Positions 45,610-56,650 of a stretch of DNA of 64,000 nucleotides are shown here, piece after piece. This DNA comes from an uncultured Paracoccaceae bacterium (GTDB lineage Bacteria; Pseudomonadota; Alphaproteobacteria; Rhodobacterales; Rhodobacteraceae), in the NCBI GenBank assembly GCA_947500825.1, contig CANMTR010000011.1, positions 41,209 through 105,208 of the forward strand. Reading direction: 5' to 3'. The translations under genes were made by a program, and so were the position numbers. Below the pieces are notes generated by a model. It saw only the letters and a program-made list of their open reading frames with translations, searched no databases and was not told where the DNA came from. Numbering within the stretch: the first letter of the stretch is position 1; every line of letters begins with the position of its first letter.

Positions 45610-46718
45610 GTGACCACCCTCAGATCTGGACGGCGCTGGGCGCCGGGCGTGCCCTGCCGGGCGAGGTATGGGTCGGCCGGCACCGCGTCCGGCGCCCGCG
45701 CGACGATCTCGAAGCGCCCGCCCCGGGCCAGGGCGAGCCGCGGCGCGTGGCCGGCATGGCGCAACACCGGGTCGATGGCGACCTCGCCCATGGCGGTGGG
45801 CGTCGGCCGTGCCGAGGCGGCGGCGAACAGGGCGCGGGGATCGTCCGTCCCCGCTTCCAGCGCGGCGGCGGCGAAGATCTCCACCGCCGCATGGGCCCCC
45901 GCAAGGAACGCCGAGGGTCGTGCGTTGGGCGCCCGGCGCTGCGCCGCAGACACGAGCGCGGGGCTCGCGTCCCCCGCGAAGAAGCTCCCGGCGGAGAGCA
46001 GGCCGTCGGCCGCGGGGCCGAGCTGGTCGAGGTCCGCCTCGGTCTGGTTGAAGCTCACCATGTGGCCCGCCCGGCCGCGTCGCGAGGCATCCCGCGCCGC
46101 GAGGTCTTGGAGCAGCGTCACGCCCGAGGGGCCGATCAGGCTGTTGACCACGCAGTCGGGGCGGGTCGCGGCGATCTCGTCCACGATATGGCCGTGGTCG
46201 GTCGATCCCAGGGGCACGAAGCGCTCGCCCGCGATCTCCACCCCCGCCGCCTGCAGCCTGTCGCGGGCCAGGCGCAGGGTCTCCCATCCCCAGATGTAGT
46301 TCGACCCCACGAGATAGGCGCTGCGCATCCCCCGCGCCGCGATCCAGTCGGTCGCGGGCACCACGTGGTGGTTCGGCGCCGCGCCCAGATAGACCACGCG
46401 GTCGTTGCTCTCGAACCCTTCGTAGGGGCAGGGATACCACAACAGCCCCCCCTTCCTCTCCAGCACGGGGATGAGGTCCTTGCGGCTCCACGAGGTGATG
46501 GCGCCGACGATGTTGCGCACCCCGTCGTCGAGAAGCCCGGCCGCCTGTGTCTCGTAGAGCGCGTGGTCGCCCCCCGGATCGCGGATCACGGCCTCGATCC
46601 GGGCGGTCCCCGCCTCGGCCAAGGCGTCGATCGCGCCCAGGGCCCCGGCCAGGGCGCTCTGCCCCAGGGCGGCGTAGGGTCCCGTCGTCGAGAAGAGCAG
46701 GCCGAGCTTGAGCGTCAT
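45606..46718 (-). CDS. amiC: AmiC-like amide sensor / negative regulator
   Basis: 370 residues with a periplasmic-binding-protein type I fold but no signal peptide, as expected for cytoplasmic AmiC. It begins L-K-L-G-L-L-F-S-T-T-G-P-Y-A and contains the V-G-S-N-Y-I-W-G-W-E segment found in AmiC and amide/urea-binding relatives. The predicted role is to sequester AmiR until an amide ligand binds. The inner ATG after G-G-G-G-G-G is chosen; a frame 31 codons longer would start inside the leader terminator hairpin. First gene of the operon. Confidence 0.88.
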   Translation of the reverse strand: MTLKLGLLFSTTGPYAALGQSALAGALGAIDALAEAGTARIEAVIRDPGGDHALYETQAAGLLDDGVRNIVGAITSWSRKDLIPVLERKGGLLWYPCPYEGFESNDRVVYLGAAPNHHVVPATDWIAARGMRSAYLVGSNYIWGWETLRLARDRLQAAGVEIAGERFVPLGSTDHGHIVDEIAATRPDCVVNSLIGPSGVTLLQDLAARDASRRGRAGHMVSFNQTEADLDQLGPAADGLLSAGSFFAGDASPALVSAAQRRAPNARPSAFLAGAHAAVEIFAAAALEAGTDDPRALFAAASARPTPTAMGEVAIDPVLRHAGHAPRLALARGGRFEIVARAPDAVPADPYLARQGTPGAQRRPDLRVVT

Positions 46719-46747
46719 GTCCCCCCGCGGAACCAGAGCGTCGAAAC

Positions 46748-46787
46748 AAAAAACCCCGCCTCGCCGGGGGTCCGGCGACGGGCGGGG
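46748..46787 (-). terminator. Intrinsic terminator in the leader of the amiC operon
   Basis: On the minus strand, CCCCGCC and CGCCGG pair with CCGGCG and GGCGGGG, with a small bulge, and six T residues follow. It ends about 30 bases before the amiC ATG. It would stop transcription before the operon unless antiterminated. It could also end transcripts from the unknown gene 250 bases upstream. Confidence 0.85.
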
Positions 46788-46800
46788 CGCGATTGCCTTG

Positions 46801-46845
46801 GGCCGCTTCACGCGGCCGTGTCATCGAACTGTGCGCCAAGGCCGC
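46801..46845 (-). promoter_or_regulatory. Alternating complementary hexamers upstream of the leader terminator
   Basis: On the minus strand GCGGCC (46845-46840), GGCCGC (46817-46812) and GCGGCC (46806-46801) occur in order. The middle copy can pair with either neighbour, in the second case as a tight hairpin with loop GTGAA. This is a plausible switch for AmiR. I did not find clean hexaloops with the A1/G4 pattern of described ANTAR RNA targets. Confidence 0.4.
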
Positions 46846-47039
46846 CTGCGTGTCGAGTCCCGCGGCGATCTGGCCGCCCCGGCCCGCGGGACGCGCGAAA
46901 TTTCAGCAGCCCCGCGCGGGCATGCCGCCGGCGCAGGCAGCGGCGCGACGGTCGGCTCCGGCGTGGGCGGCGACCGCCACGGACGGTGGTGTCGCAGGGT
47001 CACGGAGGCGCTCGCCCGTTCACGGCACCGGGCGGGCGC

Positions 47040-47480
47040 TCATCGGCGGCGCCGGGCCATCGCGTGGCGGGCGACGGACATCAGGGCGAACGCCGCCAGC
47101 ATCATCGGCAGGGCCGCCGGCACGGACACGGGCGCGGCCAGGTCGGGCGCGGCCGGGCCGGGCAGGGGGGCTGCGGGCACCTCCAGGCAGCAGGTCGCGG
47201 GGGTCTGGACGCCGCCGGGGGGCGGGAGGCGGTCCGCTCCGCCCGCGACATGGCCGTGGTGGACGATGCGGAAGGCCCCGGCCATGGCGGCCTCCCCGAC
47301 GCCGTCCGCGAAGGGCGCTCCCGCCAGCAGCTCGGCGGGGGCCGGAACGGCGCAGGGGCGCGCCGGGACGGTGCCCCAGGGGGCGGGCCCCTGCCAGGCC
47401 CCCGCGCACGGGGCGCCCGCATAGGCGGAAAGGTCGGGCGCATCCGCGCGGTCGTCGAAATCCGTCAGGATCGTGGTCAT
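47040..47480 (-). CDS. Hypothetical protein with C-terminal anchor-like segment
   Basis: 146 residues, Ala/Pro-rich, no N-terminal signal peptide seen. The C-terminus has a V-P-A-A-L-P start, one hydrophobic helix and a terminal R-R-R-R, similar in layout to VPLPA-CTERM sorting tails but without a clear match. There are two Cys in T-C-C-L-E. No family recognised. It is isolated between the nucleoside-type permease genes and the amiC leader; the ATG has only a weak ribosome-binding site. Confidence 0.5.
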   Translation of the reverse strand: MTTILTDFDDRADAPDLSAYAGAPCAGAWQGPAPWGTVPARPCAVPAPAELLAGAPFADGVGEAAMAGAFRIVHHGHVAGGADRLPPPGGVQTPATCCLEVPAAPLPGPAAPDLAAPVSVPAALPMMLAAFALMSVARHAMARRRR

Positions 47481-47584
47481 GTCCGGCCCCCATCAAGCGA
47501 TGGGGCGGTCTAGGGTCCTTTCCGTAAGGGGCCGGTCGCCGGACAGCACGGCCCGTTAAGGCTCGCCGGCGGCCCGCCTCCCGC

Positions 47585-48511
47585 TCATCCGGTGGCGTGG
47601 AACGTGGCGCCGAGGCTCGCGGGCGCGGTGGCGCGGCGGCGGCGCGACGACATCGCGACCAGCACGACGATCGTGGCGATGTAGGGCGACATCGACAGGA
47701 CCTCCACGGGGATCGCCGCGCCCGCGGCCTGCAGGTTGAGTTGCAGCACCGTGACACCGCCGAAGAGGTAGGCGCCCAGGAGCACCCGTCCCGCCCGCCA
47801 CGAGGCGAAGACGACGATGGCCAGCGCGATCCACCCCGCCCCGGCGGTCATCCCTTCGGTCCACTGGGGCACCCGCACGAGGCTGAGATACGCGCCCCCC
47901 ATGCCCGCCATGGCCCCGCCGAAGGCGATCGCGCCGGTGCGGATGGCGACCACGTGCAGCCCCAGGGCATGGGCCGCGTCGTGGTTCTCGCCCACCGCGC
48001 GCAGGGACCGCCCCGCCCGGGTGCGCGACAGGACCAGCCCCACCGCCAGCGTCAGCGCCAGGGCCAGATAGACGACCGGGTCGTGGGACAGGAGCGCGCG
48101 CCCCAGGAACGGGACATCCGACAGCGGCCCGAGGTCGAGCCGCGCCGTGGCGGGCGGCTTGATGCCCACGTAGCCTTGCCCCAGGAGCGACGACAGGCCC
48201 AGCCCGAACAGGGTCAGCGCCAGCCCCGTCGCCACCTGGTTGGACAGCAGGACCTGGGTCAGCAGTGCGAAGAGGAGCGACAGCGCGGCGCCGCCCGCCG
48301 CGGCGGCGGCGAAGCCCAGGGCGGGCGATCCGGTCGCCACGGCGGCGGCGAAGCCGCAGATCGCGCCGCAGATCATCATCCCCTCCACCCCGAGGTTCAG
48401 CACGCCCGCGCGCTCGACCACCAGCTCACCCAGCGCTGCCAGCAGCAGCGGCGTCGCCGCCACCATGAGCGAGGCCACCAGCAGGGCGGGAGAGATCGCG
48501 GAGAGGTCCAT
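47585..48511 (-). CDS. BMP-family nucleoside-type ABC transporter permease (second subunit)
   Basis: 308 residues, about eight membrane helices. The N-terminal half contains L-N-L-G-V-E-G-M-M, the signature of YufQ/NupQ-like permeases, and G-E-N-H-D-A-A-H-A-L-G-L is the cytoplasmic loop. A C-terminal basic S-S-R-R-R-R-R follows. It pairs with the permease encoded 12 bases upstream to import a nucleoside or related purine compound. Confidence 0.9.
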   Translation of the reverse strand: MDLSAISPALLVASLMVAATPLLLAALGELVVERAGVLNLGVEGMMICGAICGFAAAVATGSPALGFAAAAAGGAALSLLFALLTQVLLSNQVATGLALTLFGLGLSSLLGQGYVGIKPPATARLDLGPLSDVPFLGRALLSHDPVVYLALALTLAVGLVLSRTRAGRSLRAVGENHDAAHALGLHVVAIRTGAIAFGGAMAGMGGAYLSLVRVPQWTEGMTAGAGWIALAIVVFASWRAGRVLLGAYLFGGVTVLQLNLQAAGAAIPVEVLSMSPYIATIVVLVAMSSRRRRATAPASLGATFHATG

Positions 48512-48523
48512 GCGCGCCTCCTT

Positions 48524-49660
48524 TCAGGTGGCCTTCCGGCCGAGGGACAGGACGGGGCGGTAGGCGACGAGGATGTCCACCGCCAGGAGGAAGAACAGCA
48601 GCATCCCCTGGAAGGCCTGGATCGCGGCGGCCGGGATGCCGAGGGTGAAGGAGGCGAGCTCGCCGCCGATATAGGTCAGCGCCATCAGGAGCCCCGCGAA
48701 CACGATCCCCACCGGGTGGAGCCGCCCCAGGAAGGCGACGATGATCGCCGTGAACCCGTAGCCCACGTTGAAGTCGATGGTGATCTGCCCCGCCGGGCCC
48801 GCCACTTCGAAGAGGCCGGCGAGCCCCGCCAGCGCGCCCGACACCCCGAGGCAGAACACTACCAGCCGGTCCGGGCCGATGCCCGCGAAGCGCGCCGCGC
48901 GCGGCGCGTTGCCCGACAGGCGGATATGGACGCCGCGGATGTGGCGGTGGAGCAGAACGTAGGCTGCGATCACGGCGAGGGTGGCGGCGACCACGCCCCA
49001 GTGCAGCCCGGTCCCCGCGACCAGCTCGCCGTTGGCGACCACGCCCCAGTGCAGCCCGGTCCCCGCGACCAGCTCGCCGTTGGCGGCCGCGTCCCACCGC
49101 GACAGGTTGCGCGAGCCGGGAAATCCGCCGCCCTCGGGGTTGCGCATCGGTCCCACGGCCATGGAGGCCAGCAGGTTCTCGGCCACGTAGACCAGAAGCA
49201 GCGAGACCAGGATCTCGTTGGTGCCGAAGCGGGTGCGCAGGATCGCGGGGATCATCGCCCAGGCCCAGCCCCCCAGCGCCCCGGCCGCGACCATGAGTGG
49301 GAACACCGCCCGCGTCTCGGCCGGGTAGAGCGCCAGCCCCGCGCCCGCGCCGAACAGGGCGCCCATGATGTACTGCCCCTCGGCGCCGATGTTCCACACC
49401 CCCGCGCGAAAGCCGAGCGCCAGCCCCACGGCGATGAGGACGAGCGGGGCGGCCTTCACCAGGAGCTGGGGGCGAGAATAGGACGCGTAGCGCGGGTCGA
49501 ACAGCGGATCGAGGAAGATGGTGCGGATCGCGGCCACCGGGTCGGAGCCGAGCGCCCAGAACATCGCCGCGCCGGCCGCGACCGTCAGCGCCACGGCAAG
49601 GAGCGGCGTCGCCCAGGCCCAGGCGCGGGAGGGGGCGGGACGCTTGACGAGACGGATCAT
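48524..49660 (-). CDS. BMP-family nucleoside-type ABC transporter permease (first subunit)
   Basis: 378 residues, YufP/NupP-like, with I-G-A-E-G-Q-Y-I-M-G-A near residue 92 and about nine helices. A 16-residue segment (N-G-E-L-V-A-G-T-G-L-H-W-G-V-V-A) occurs twice in a row because of an exact 48-bp tandem duplication. This lengthens the loop before a membrane helix without breaking the frame. The other permease gene follows. Confidence 0.9.
   Translation of the reverse strand: MIRLVKRPAPSRAWAWATPLLAVALTVAAGAAMFWALGSDPVAAIRTIFLDPLFDPRYASYSRPQLLVKAAPLVLIAVGLALGFRAGVWNIGAEGQYIMGALFGAGAGLALYPAETRAVFPLMVAAGALGGWAWAMIPAILRTRFGTNEILVSLLLVYVAENLLASMAVGPMRNPEGGGFPGSRNLSRWDAAANGELVAGTGLHWGVVANGELVAGTGLHWGVVAATLAVIAAYVLLHRHIRGVHIRLSGNAPRAARFAGIGPDRLVVFCLGVSGALAGLAGLFEVAGPAGQITIDFNVGYGFTAIIVAFLGRLHPVGIVFAGLLMALTYIGGELASFTLGIPAAAIQAFQGMLLFFLLAVDILVAYRPVLSLGRKAT
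48986..49081. repeat. Exact 48-bp tandem duplication inside a permease gene
   Basis: The 48-base unit at 48986-49033 is repeated without a mismatch at 49034-49081. It is a multiple of three, so it adds 16 residues in frame. Identity at synonymous sites implies a recent event, or an assembly artefact. Confidence 0.95.
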
Positions 49661-49726
49661 GCGCCGCGCCCGCGGCCGCCCGGGCGAGGGCGTGTTCGAG
49701 GAAGCAAGGACGCCGGGCGAGGGGTC

Positions 49727-51304
49727 TCAGGAGGCATGGGCGGCCTCCATGTCGCCGGCCCCGCCCAGCATCAGCCCGATGCGTCCGGTGGTCAGCCCGG
49801 CCGTGTCGCGCGGACGCGACAGGCGCCCGGCGGTCAGGGCGGCGAAGCGGGTCGAGACCTCGATCAACTCGTCGAGGTCCTGGCTGATCACGACGATGCC
49901 CGCGCCGCGCGCGGCAAGGTCGAGGAGCGCGCGGCGGATCTGGGCGGCGGCGGCGGCGTCCACGCCCCAGGTGGGCTGGCTGACCACCAGCACGTCCGGG
50001 TCCTGCACGATCTCGCGGCCGATGACGTATTTCTGCAGGTTGCCCCCCGACAGCGCCCGGGCGGTGCTGCCCGCGCCCGGGGTCCGCACGTCGAAGCGCG
50101 CGATCACCCCTTCGGCGAAGGCGCGGGCGGCCGCCCAGTCGACGAAGCCGCGGCGCACGAGCCGGGCGCGGTCGGCGGCGGTGACGAGCGCGTTCTCGGT
50201 CAGGCTCATGTCGGGGGCGGCGGCATGGCCCAGCCGCTCCTCGGGCGCTGAGGACAGGCCCGCCCGCCGCCGCGCGGCCGGCCCCTCGCGGGAGAGGTCC
50301 CTCCCGCCCAGCCGGATCGTGCCGCGGGGGGTGGTCCGCTCGCCCGAGAGCGCGGCGAAGAGCTCCTCCTGCCCGTTGCCGGCGACGCCGCCGATGCCCA
50401 GCACCTCGCCCCGGCGCAGGGCGAGGGAGACGTCGCGGAGCGCGGTGCCGAAGGCATGGGCGGGCGCGAGGGACAGCCCCTCCACCTTGAGCGCGACGTC
50501 GCCCGCCGCCGCGGCGGGCCGGGCGGGGGCCTCGATCCGGTGGCCCACCATCAGCTCGGCCAGCCGCGCGGCGCTATCGCCCGCGGGCCGGGTCGTCGCC
50601 ACCACCCGGCCCTCGCGCAGGACCGTGGCGCGGTCGCACAGCGCGCGGATCTCCTCGAGCTTGTGGGAGATGTAAAGGATCGACACGCCCTCGCTCCGAA
50701 GCTGGCGCAGGGTGGCGAACAGGATCGCGGCCTCCTGGGGGGTCAGCACCGAGGTCGGCTCGTCCATGATCAGCAGGCGCGGGCGGCCCAGCAGCGCGCG
50801 CACGATCTCCACGCGCTGGCGCTCCCCGGCGGAGAGGTCGCCCACGCGCCGCGCGGGGTCGAGCGGGAGGCCGTAGTCGCGGCTGATCGCGGCGATCCGG
50901 GGGGCGAGGGTGCGGATGGGCGGCGGGTCGGACATGCCCAGGGCGACGTTCTCGGCCACGTCCATCGCGTCGAAGAGGGAGAAGTGCTGGAACACCATGC
51001 CGATCCCGGCGGCGCGCGCGGCCTGGGGCGAGGCGGGGGCGTGGTCGCGCGCCGCGAGGGGCATGGCGCCCCCGCCGGGGGGCGCGAGGGACTTGTCGCC
51101 CCCGTCGGGCGGCAGGAGACGCATGGTGCCCGCGTCTGGGCGCACGAGGCCGAAGATCATCTTGACCAGCGTGGACTTGCCGGCCCCGTTCTCCCCCAGA
51201 AGCGCGTGGATCTCGCCCGCGCCCACGTCGAGGGAGACGGCGTCGTTGGCGACGACGCCGGGATACGCCTTCGTCAGGCCCTCGATCTGCAGAAGCGGCG
51301 TCAT
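49727..51304 (-). CDS. BMP-family nucleoside-type ABC transporter ATP-binding protein
   Basis: 525 residues with two ABC domains, as in YufO/NupO and sugar-type importers. The first domain has G-E-N-G-A-G-K-S-T and L-S-A-G-E-R-Q-R. The second has a degenerate Walker A (G-V-A-G-N-G-Q-E), usual for this family, and L-S-G-G-N-L-Q-K. About 25 Gly/Pro-rich residues (about 62-88) are inserted between Walker A and the Q-loop of the first domain. No BMP lipoprotein gene adjoins the ATPase-permease-permease set. Confidence 0.92.
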   Translation of the reverse strand: MTPLLQIEGLTKAYPGVVANDAVSLDVGAGEIHALLGENGAGKSTLVKMIFGLVRPDAGTMRLLPPDGGDKSLAPPGGGAMPLAARDHAPASPQAARAAGIGMVFQHFSLFDAMDVAENVALGMSDPPPIRTLAPRIAAISRDYGLPLDPARRVGDLSAGERQRVEIVRALLGRPRLLIMDEPTSVLTPQEAAILFATLRQLRSEGVSILYISHKLEEIRALCDRATVLREGRVVATTRPAGDSAARLAELMVGHRIEAPARPAAAAGDVALKVEGLSLAPAHAFGTALRDVSLALRRGEVLGIGGVAGNGQEELFAALSGERTTPRGTIRLGGRDLSREGPAARRRAGLSSAPEERLGHAAAPDMSLTENALVTAADRARLVRRGFVDWAAARAFAEGVIARFDVRTPGAGSTARALSGGNLQKYVIGREIVQDPDVLVVSQPTWGVDAAAAAQIRRALLDLAARGAGIVVISQDLDELIEVSTRFAALTAGRLSRPRDTAGLTTGRIGLMLGGAGDMEAAHAS

Positions 51305-51471
51305 CCTCGGTCCCGGTCGGCGTCAGGTCCGCGCAGACCTAGCCGGGAGCGGCGGGCGCGCGCCATGGGGCGCACGGGCGGTGCGGCGGCTCGGCCACGA
51401 TCCGCCCGGCAAAGAGGCAGGCGGGCCGGGCCTGCCCGCGAAACCGGCAGCGCCCGGACCGCGCCGGGACG

Positions 51472-51663
51472 TCACTGTCCGTCCTGGACCTCTTCGCCCG
51501 CGCCCTGGATGGCCGCGCCGGTATTCTCGACCGCCTGGCCCACGCCTTCCTGGGCGTTGTCGAGCGCGTTCTGACCCTCGGGCGAGAGGTTGAGAAAGCC
51601 GCTGAAGACGAGGATCGCGATGATGACGATCACGATGAGGGCAATGCCGACGAGTCTGCTCAT
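51472..51663 (-). CDS. Small membrane-anchored protein
   Basis: 63 residues: one strongly hydrophobic N-terminal helix (about 4-24) and a polar helical tail rich in Asn, Gln, Glu and Gly (A-L-D-N-A-Q-E-G-V-G-Q-A-V-E-N). Function unknown. Probably monocistronic and divergent from dnaE. Confidence 0.65.
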   Translation of the reverse strand: MSRLVGIALIVIVIIAILVFSGFLNLSPEGQNALDNAQEGVGQAVENTGAAIQGAGEEVQDGQ

Positions 51664-51801
51664 TTTGGGTCCGCTCCGGGCGTTGGGGTTCGACGGGGGG
51701 AGATAGGGCCGCCGCCCGCCGCGGCCATGGCCCCGCGCGAGGCCCTGTCAAGACGGACAACGCGCTGGCACGCCCCCGCGGCGGGGGATAGCGTGGCGCC
51801 C

Positions 51802-55328
<3,527 letters not shown>

Positions 55329-55329
<1 letters not shown>

Positions 55330-55844
55330 TGCGCCGCCTCCTCGCGTTCCTCGCCCTGGCGGGCTGCGTGGAGCCCGTGGAGGTCGAGCGCCTCACCTTC
55401 GGCGACCTCGGCATCGCCTGCGGCCCCGTGGCCATGGGCCGCGCCGTGGACCAGTTCCCGCCCGAGGGCCGCGCGCGCTGGCGCATCCACGACACCGCGC
55501 CGGGCACCACCGAGCCGCGCGCCCAGTTCGTCACCGGCTTCGACGACGGCTGCGCGCGCCAGGTCGAGGCGGCGCTCGTCGTCTTCGGCGCGCCCCGCGT
55601 CCACGAGGCCCTGCGCTACGGCGCGGGCGCGCGCGCGTCCTGGTCGGAGACGGACACCGCCTACGAGCGCGTCAAGGCGCGGATCTGCGGCGTGGGGCAG
55701 GGCACCCCCTGTCCGGAGGGGCGCGCCGCGGCGATGGAGGAACGCGCCGCCTTCGTCACCTTCTACGACCGCTTCGAGGGCGGCGAGGGCCGGACGCTTC
55801 TCCTGAGCGACGGCCGCATCGTCGCGCAATCCTCCGCTCCCTGA
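55329..55844 (+). CDS. Putative lipoprotein, family unknown
   Basis: 171 residues with a very short lipoprotein signal, lipobox L-A-L-A-G-C at residues 8-13, then a soluble domain with four further Cys (for example A-C-G, G-C-A-R and I-C-G-V-G-Q-G-T-P-C) that could form disulfides. No family recognised. Its ATG shares a base with the dnaE TGA. Confidence 0.7.
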
Positions 55845-55896
55845 CCGATCCCGACCCGACCCCCGCGCATAACCGCCCCCCTGCAAGGAGCAGCAG

Positions 55897-56370
55897 ATGG
55901 ACCCCAGACGGCTCGAGATGACCGTGCTGATGACGCCCGACATGGAGAACTTCTCCGGCAAGGTGCACGGCGGCGCGCTCCTCAACCTCCTCGACAGGGT
56001 GGCGTTCTCCTGCGCGTCGCGCTTCTCGGGCGCCTACGCGGTGACCCTGTCCGTCGATCAGGTGACGTTCCGCCAGCCGATCAACGTGGGCGAGCTGGTC
56101 ACCTTCCGCGCGGCGGTGAACCACGCGGGCCGCACCTCCATGGAGGTGGGCATCCGCGTGGAGGCGGAGGACATCCGCTCCGGCACCCGGCGCCACACCA
56201 ACTCGTGCTACTTCACGATGGTCGCCATGGGCGAGGACGGCCGCCCCACGGAGGTGCCTGAGCTCAAGCGCCTGAGCGAGGAGGAGGAGCGCCGCCACCG
56301 CGCCGCCGTGGTGCGCCGCCGCCTCCGGCGCGAGTTCGAGGCCGAGCTGGAGCGCGCCTCCGAAGGGTGA
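55897..56370 (+). CDS. Hotdog-fold acyl-CoA thioesterase (YciA/BACH type)
   Basis: 157 residues: one hotdog domain with the N-F-S-G-K-V-H-G-G-A-L-L-N-L-L-D active-site stretch carrying the Asp, then D-Q-V-T-F-R-Q-P-I and S-M-E-V-G-I-R-V-E, and an Arg/Glu-rich helical tail. It hydrolyses acyl-CoA in the cytoplasm. AAGGAG precedes the ATG. It converges on slyX with a three-base gap. Confidence 0.88.
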   Translation: MDPRRLEMTVLMTPDMENFSGKVHGGALLNLLDRVAFSCASRFSGAYAVTLSVDQVTFRQPINVGELVTFRAAVNHAGRTSMEVGIRVEAEDIRSGTRRHTNSCYFTMVAMGEDGRPTEVPELKRLSEEEERRHRAAVVRRRLRREFEAELERASEG

Positions 56371-56373
56371 GCC

Positions 56374-56565
56374 TCACCAGTGGGGCGGGCGCTCGTCCCC
56401 CAGATGGATCGAACCTTCGCCCTCTTCCCGGCCGCGCTCGCGGTTCATGAGGTAGGCCACCTGGCGCTCCAGCGTCTCGATCCGGGCGGCCTGGGCCGTG
56501 ACCACGTCGCTCAGGTCGTCGGTGTGCCGGATCAGATGCGCCAGCTTCTCCTCGATCTCGCCCAT
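56374..56565 (-). CDS. slyX: SlyX family protein
   Basis: 63 residues dominated by a coiled coil (E-E-K-L-A-H-L-I-R-H-T-D-D-L-S-D-V-V and R-I-E-T-L-E-R-Q-V-A-Y-L) and ending P-P-H-W, as SlyX proteins do. Function unknown. Longer upstream frames are not SlyX-like and overlap the hisS start. Confidence 0.82.
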   Translation of the reverse strand: MGEIEEKLAHLIRHTDDLSDVVTAQAARIETLERQVAYLMNRERGREEGEGSIHLGDERPPHW

Positions 56566-56650
56566 GCATGGCCCCTCTCGCCCGTGTTCGGCCGCCTTGC
56601 GCCGCACCCCCCTTTGACCTAGACGAGCCGCGCATCCAAGCGGGTTCGCC

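Noticed and set aside
45606..46811. Longer amiC start 31 codons upstream
   Set aside because: It would begin upstream of and read through the leader terminator hairpin, and the added residues are not AmiC-like.
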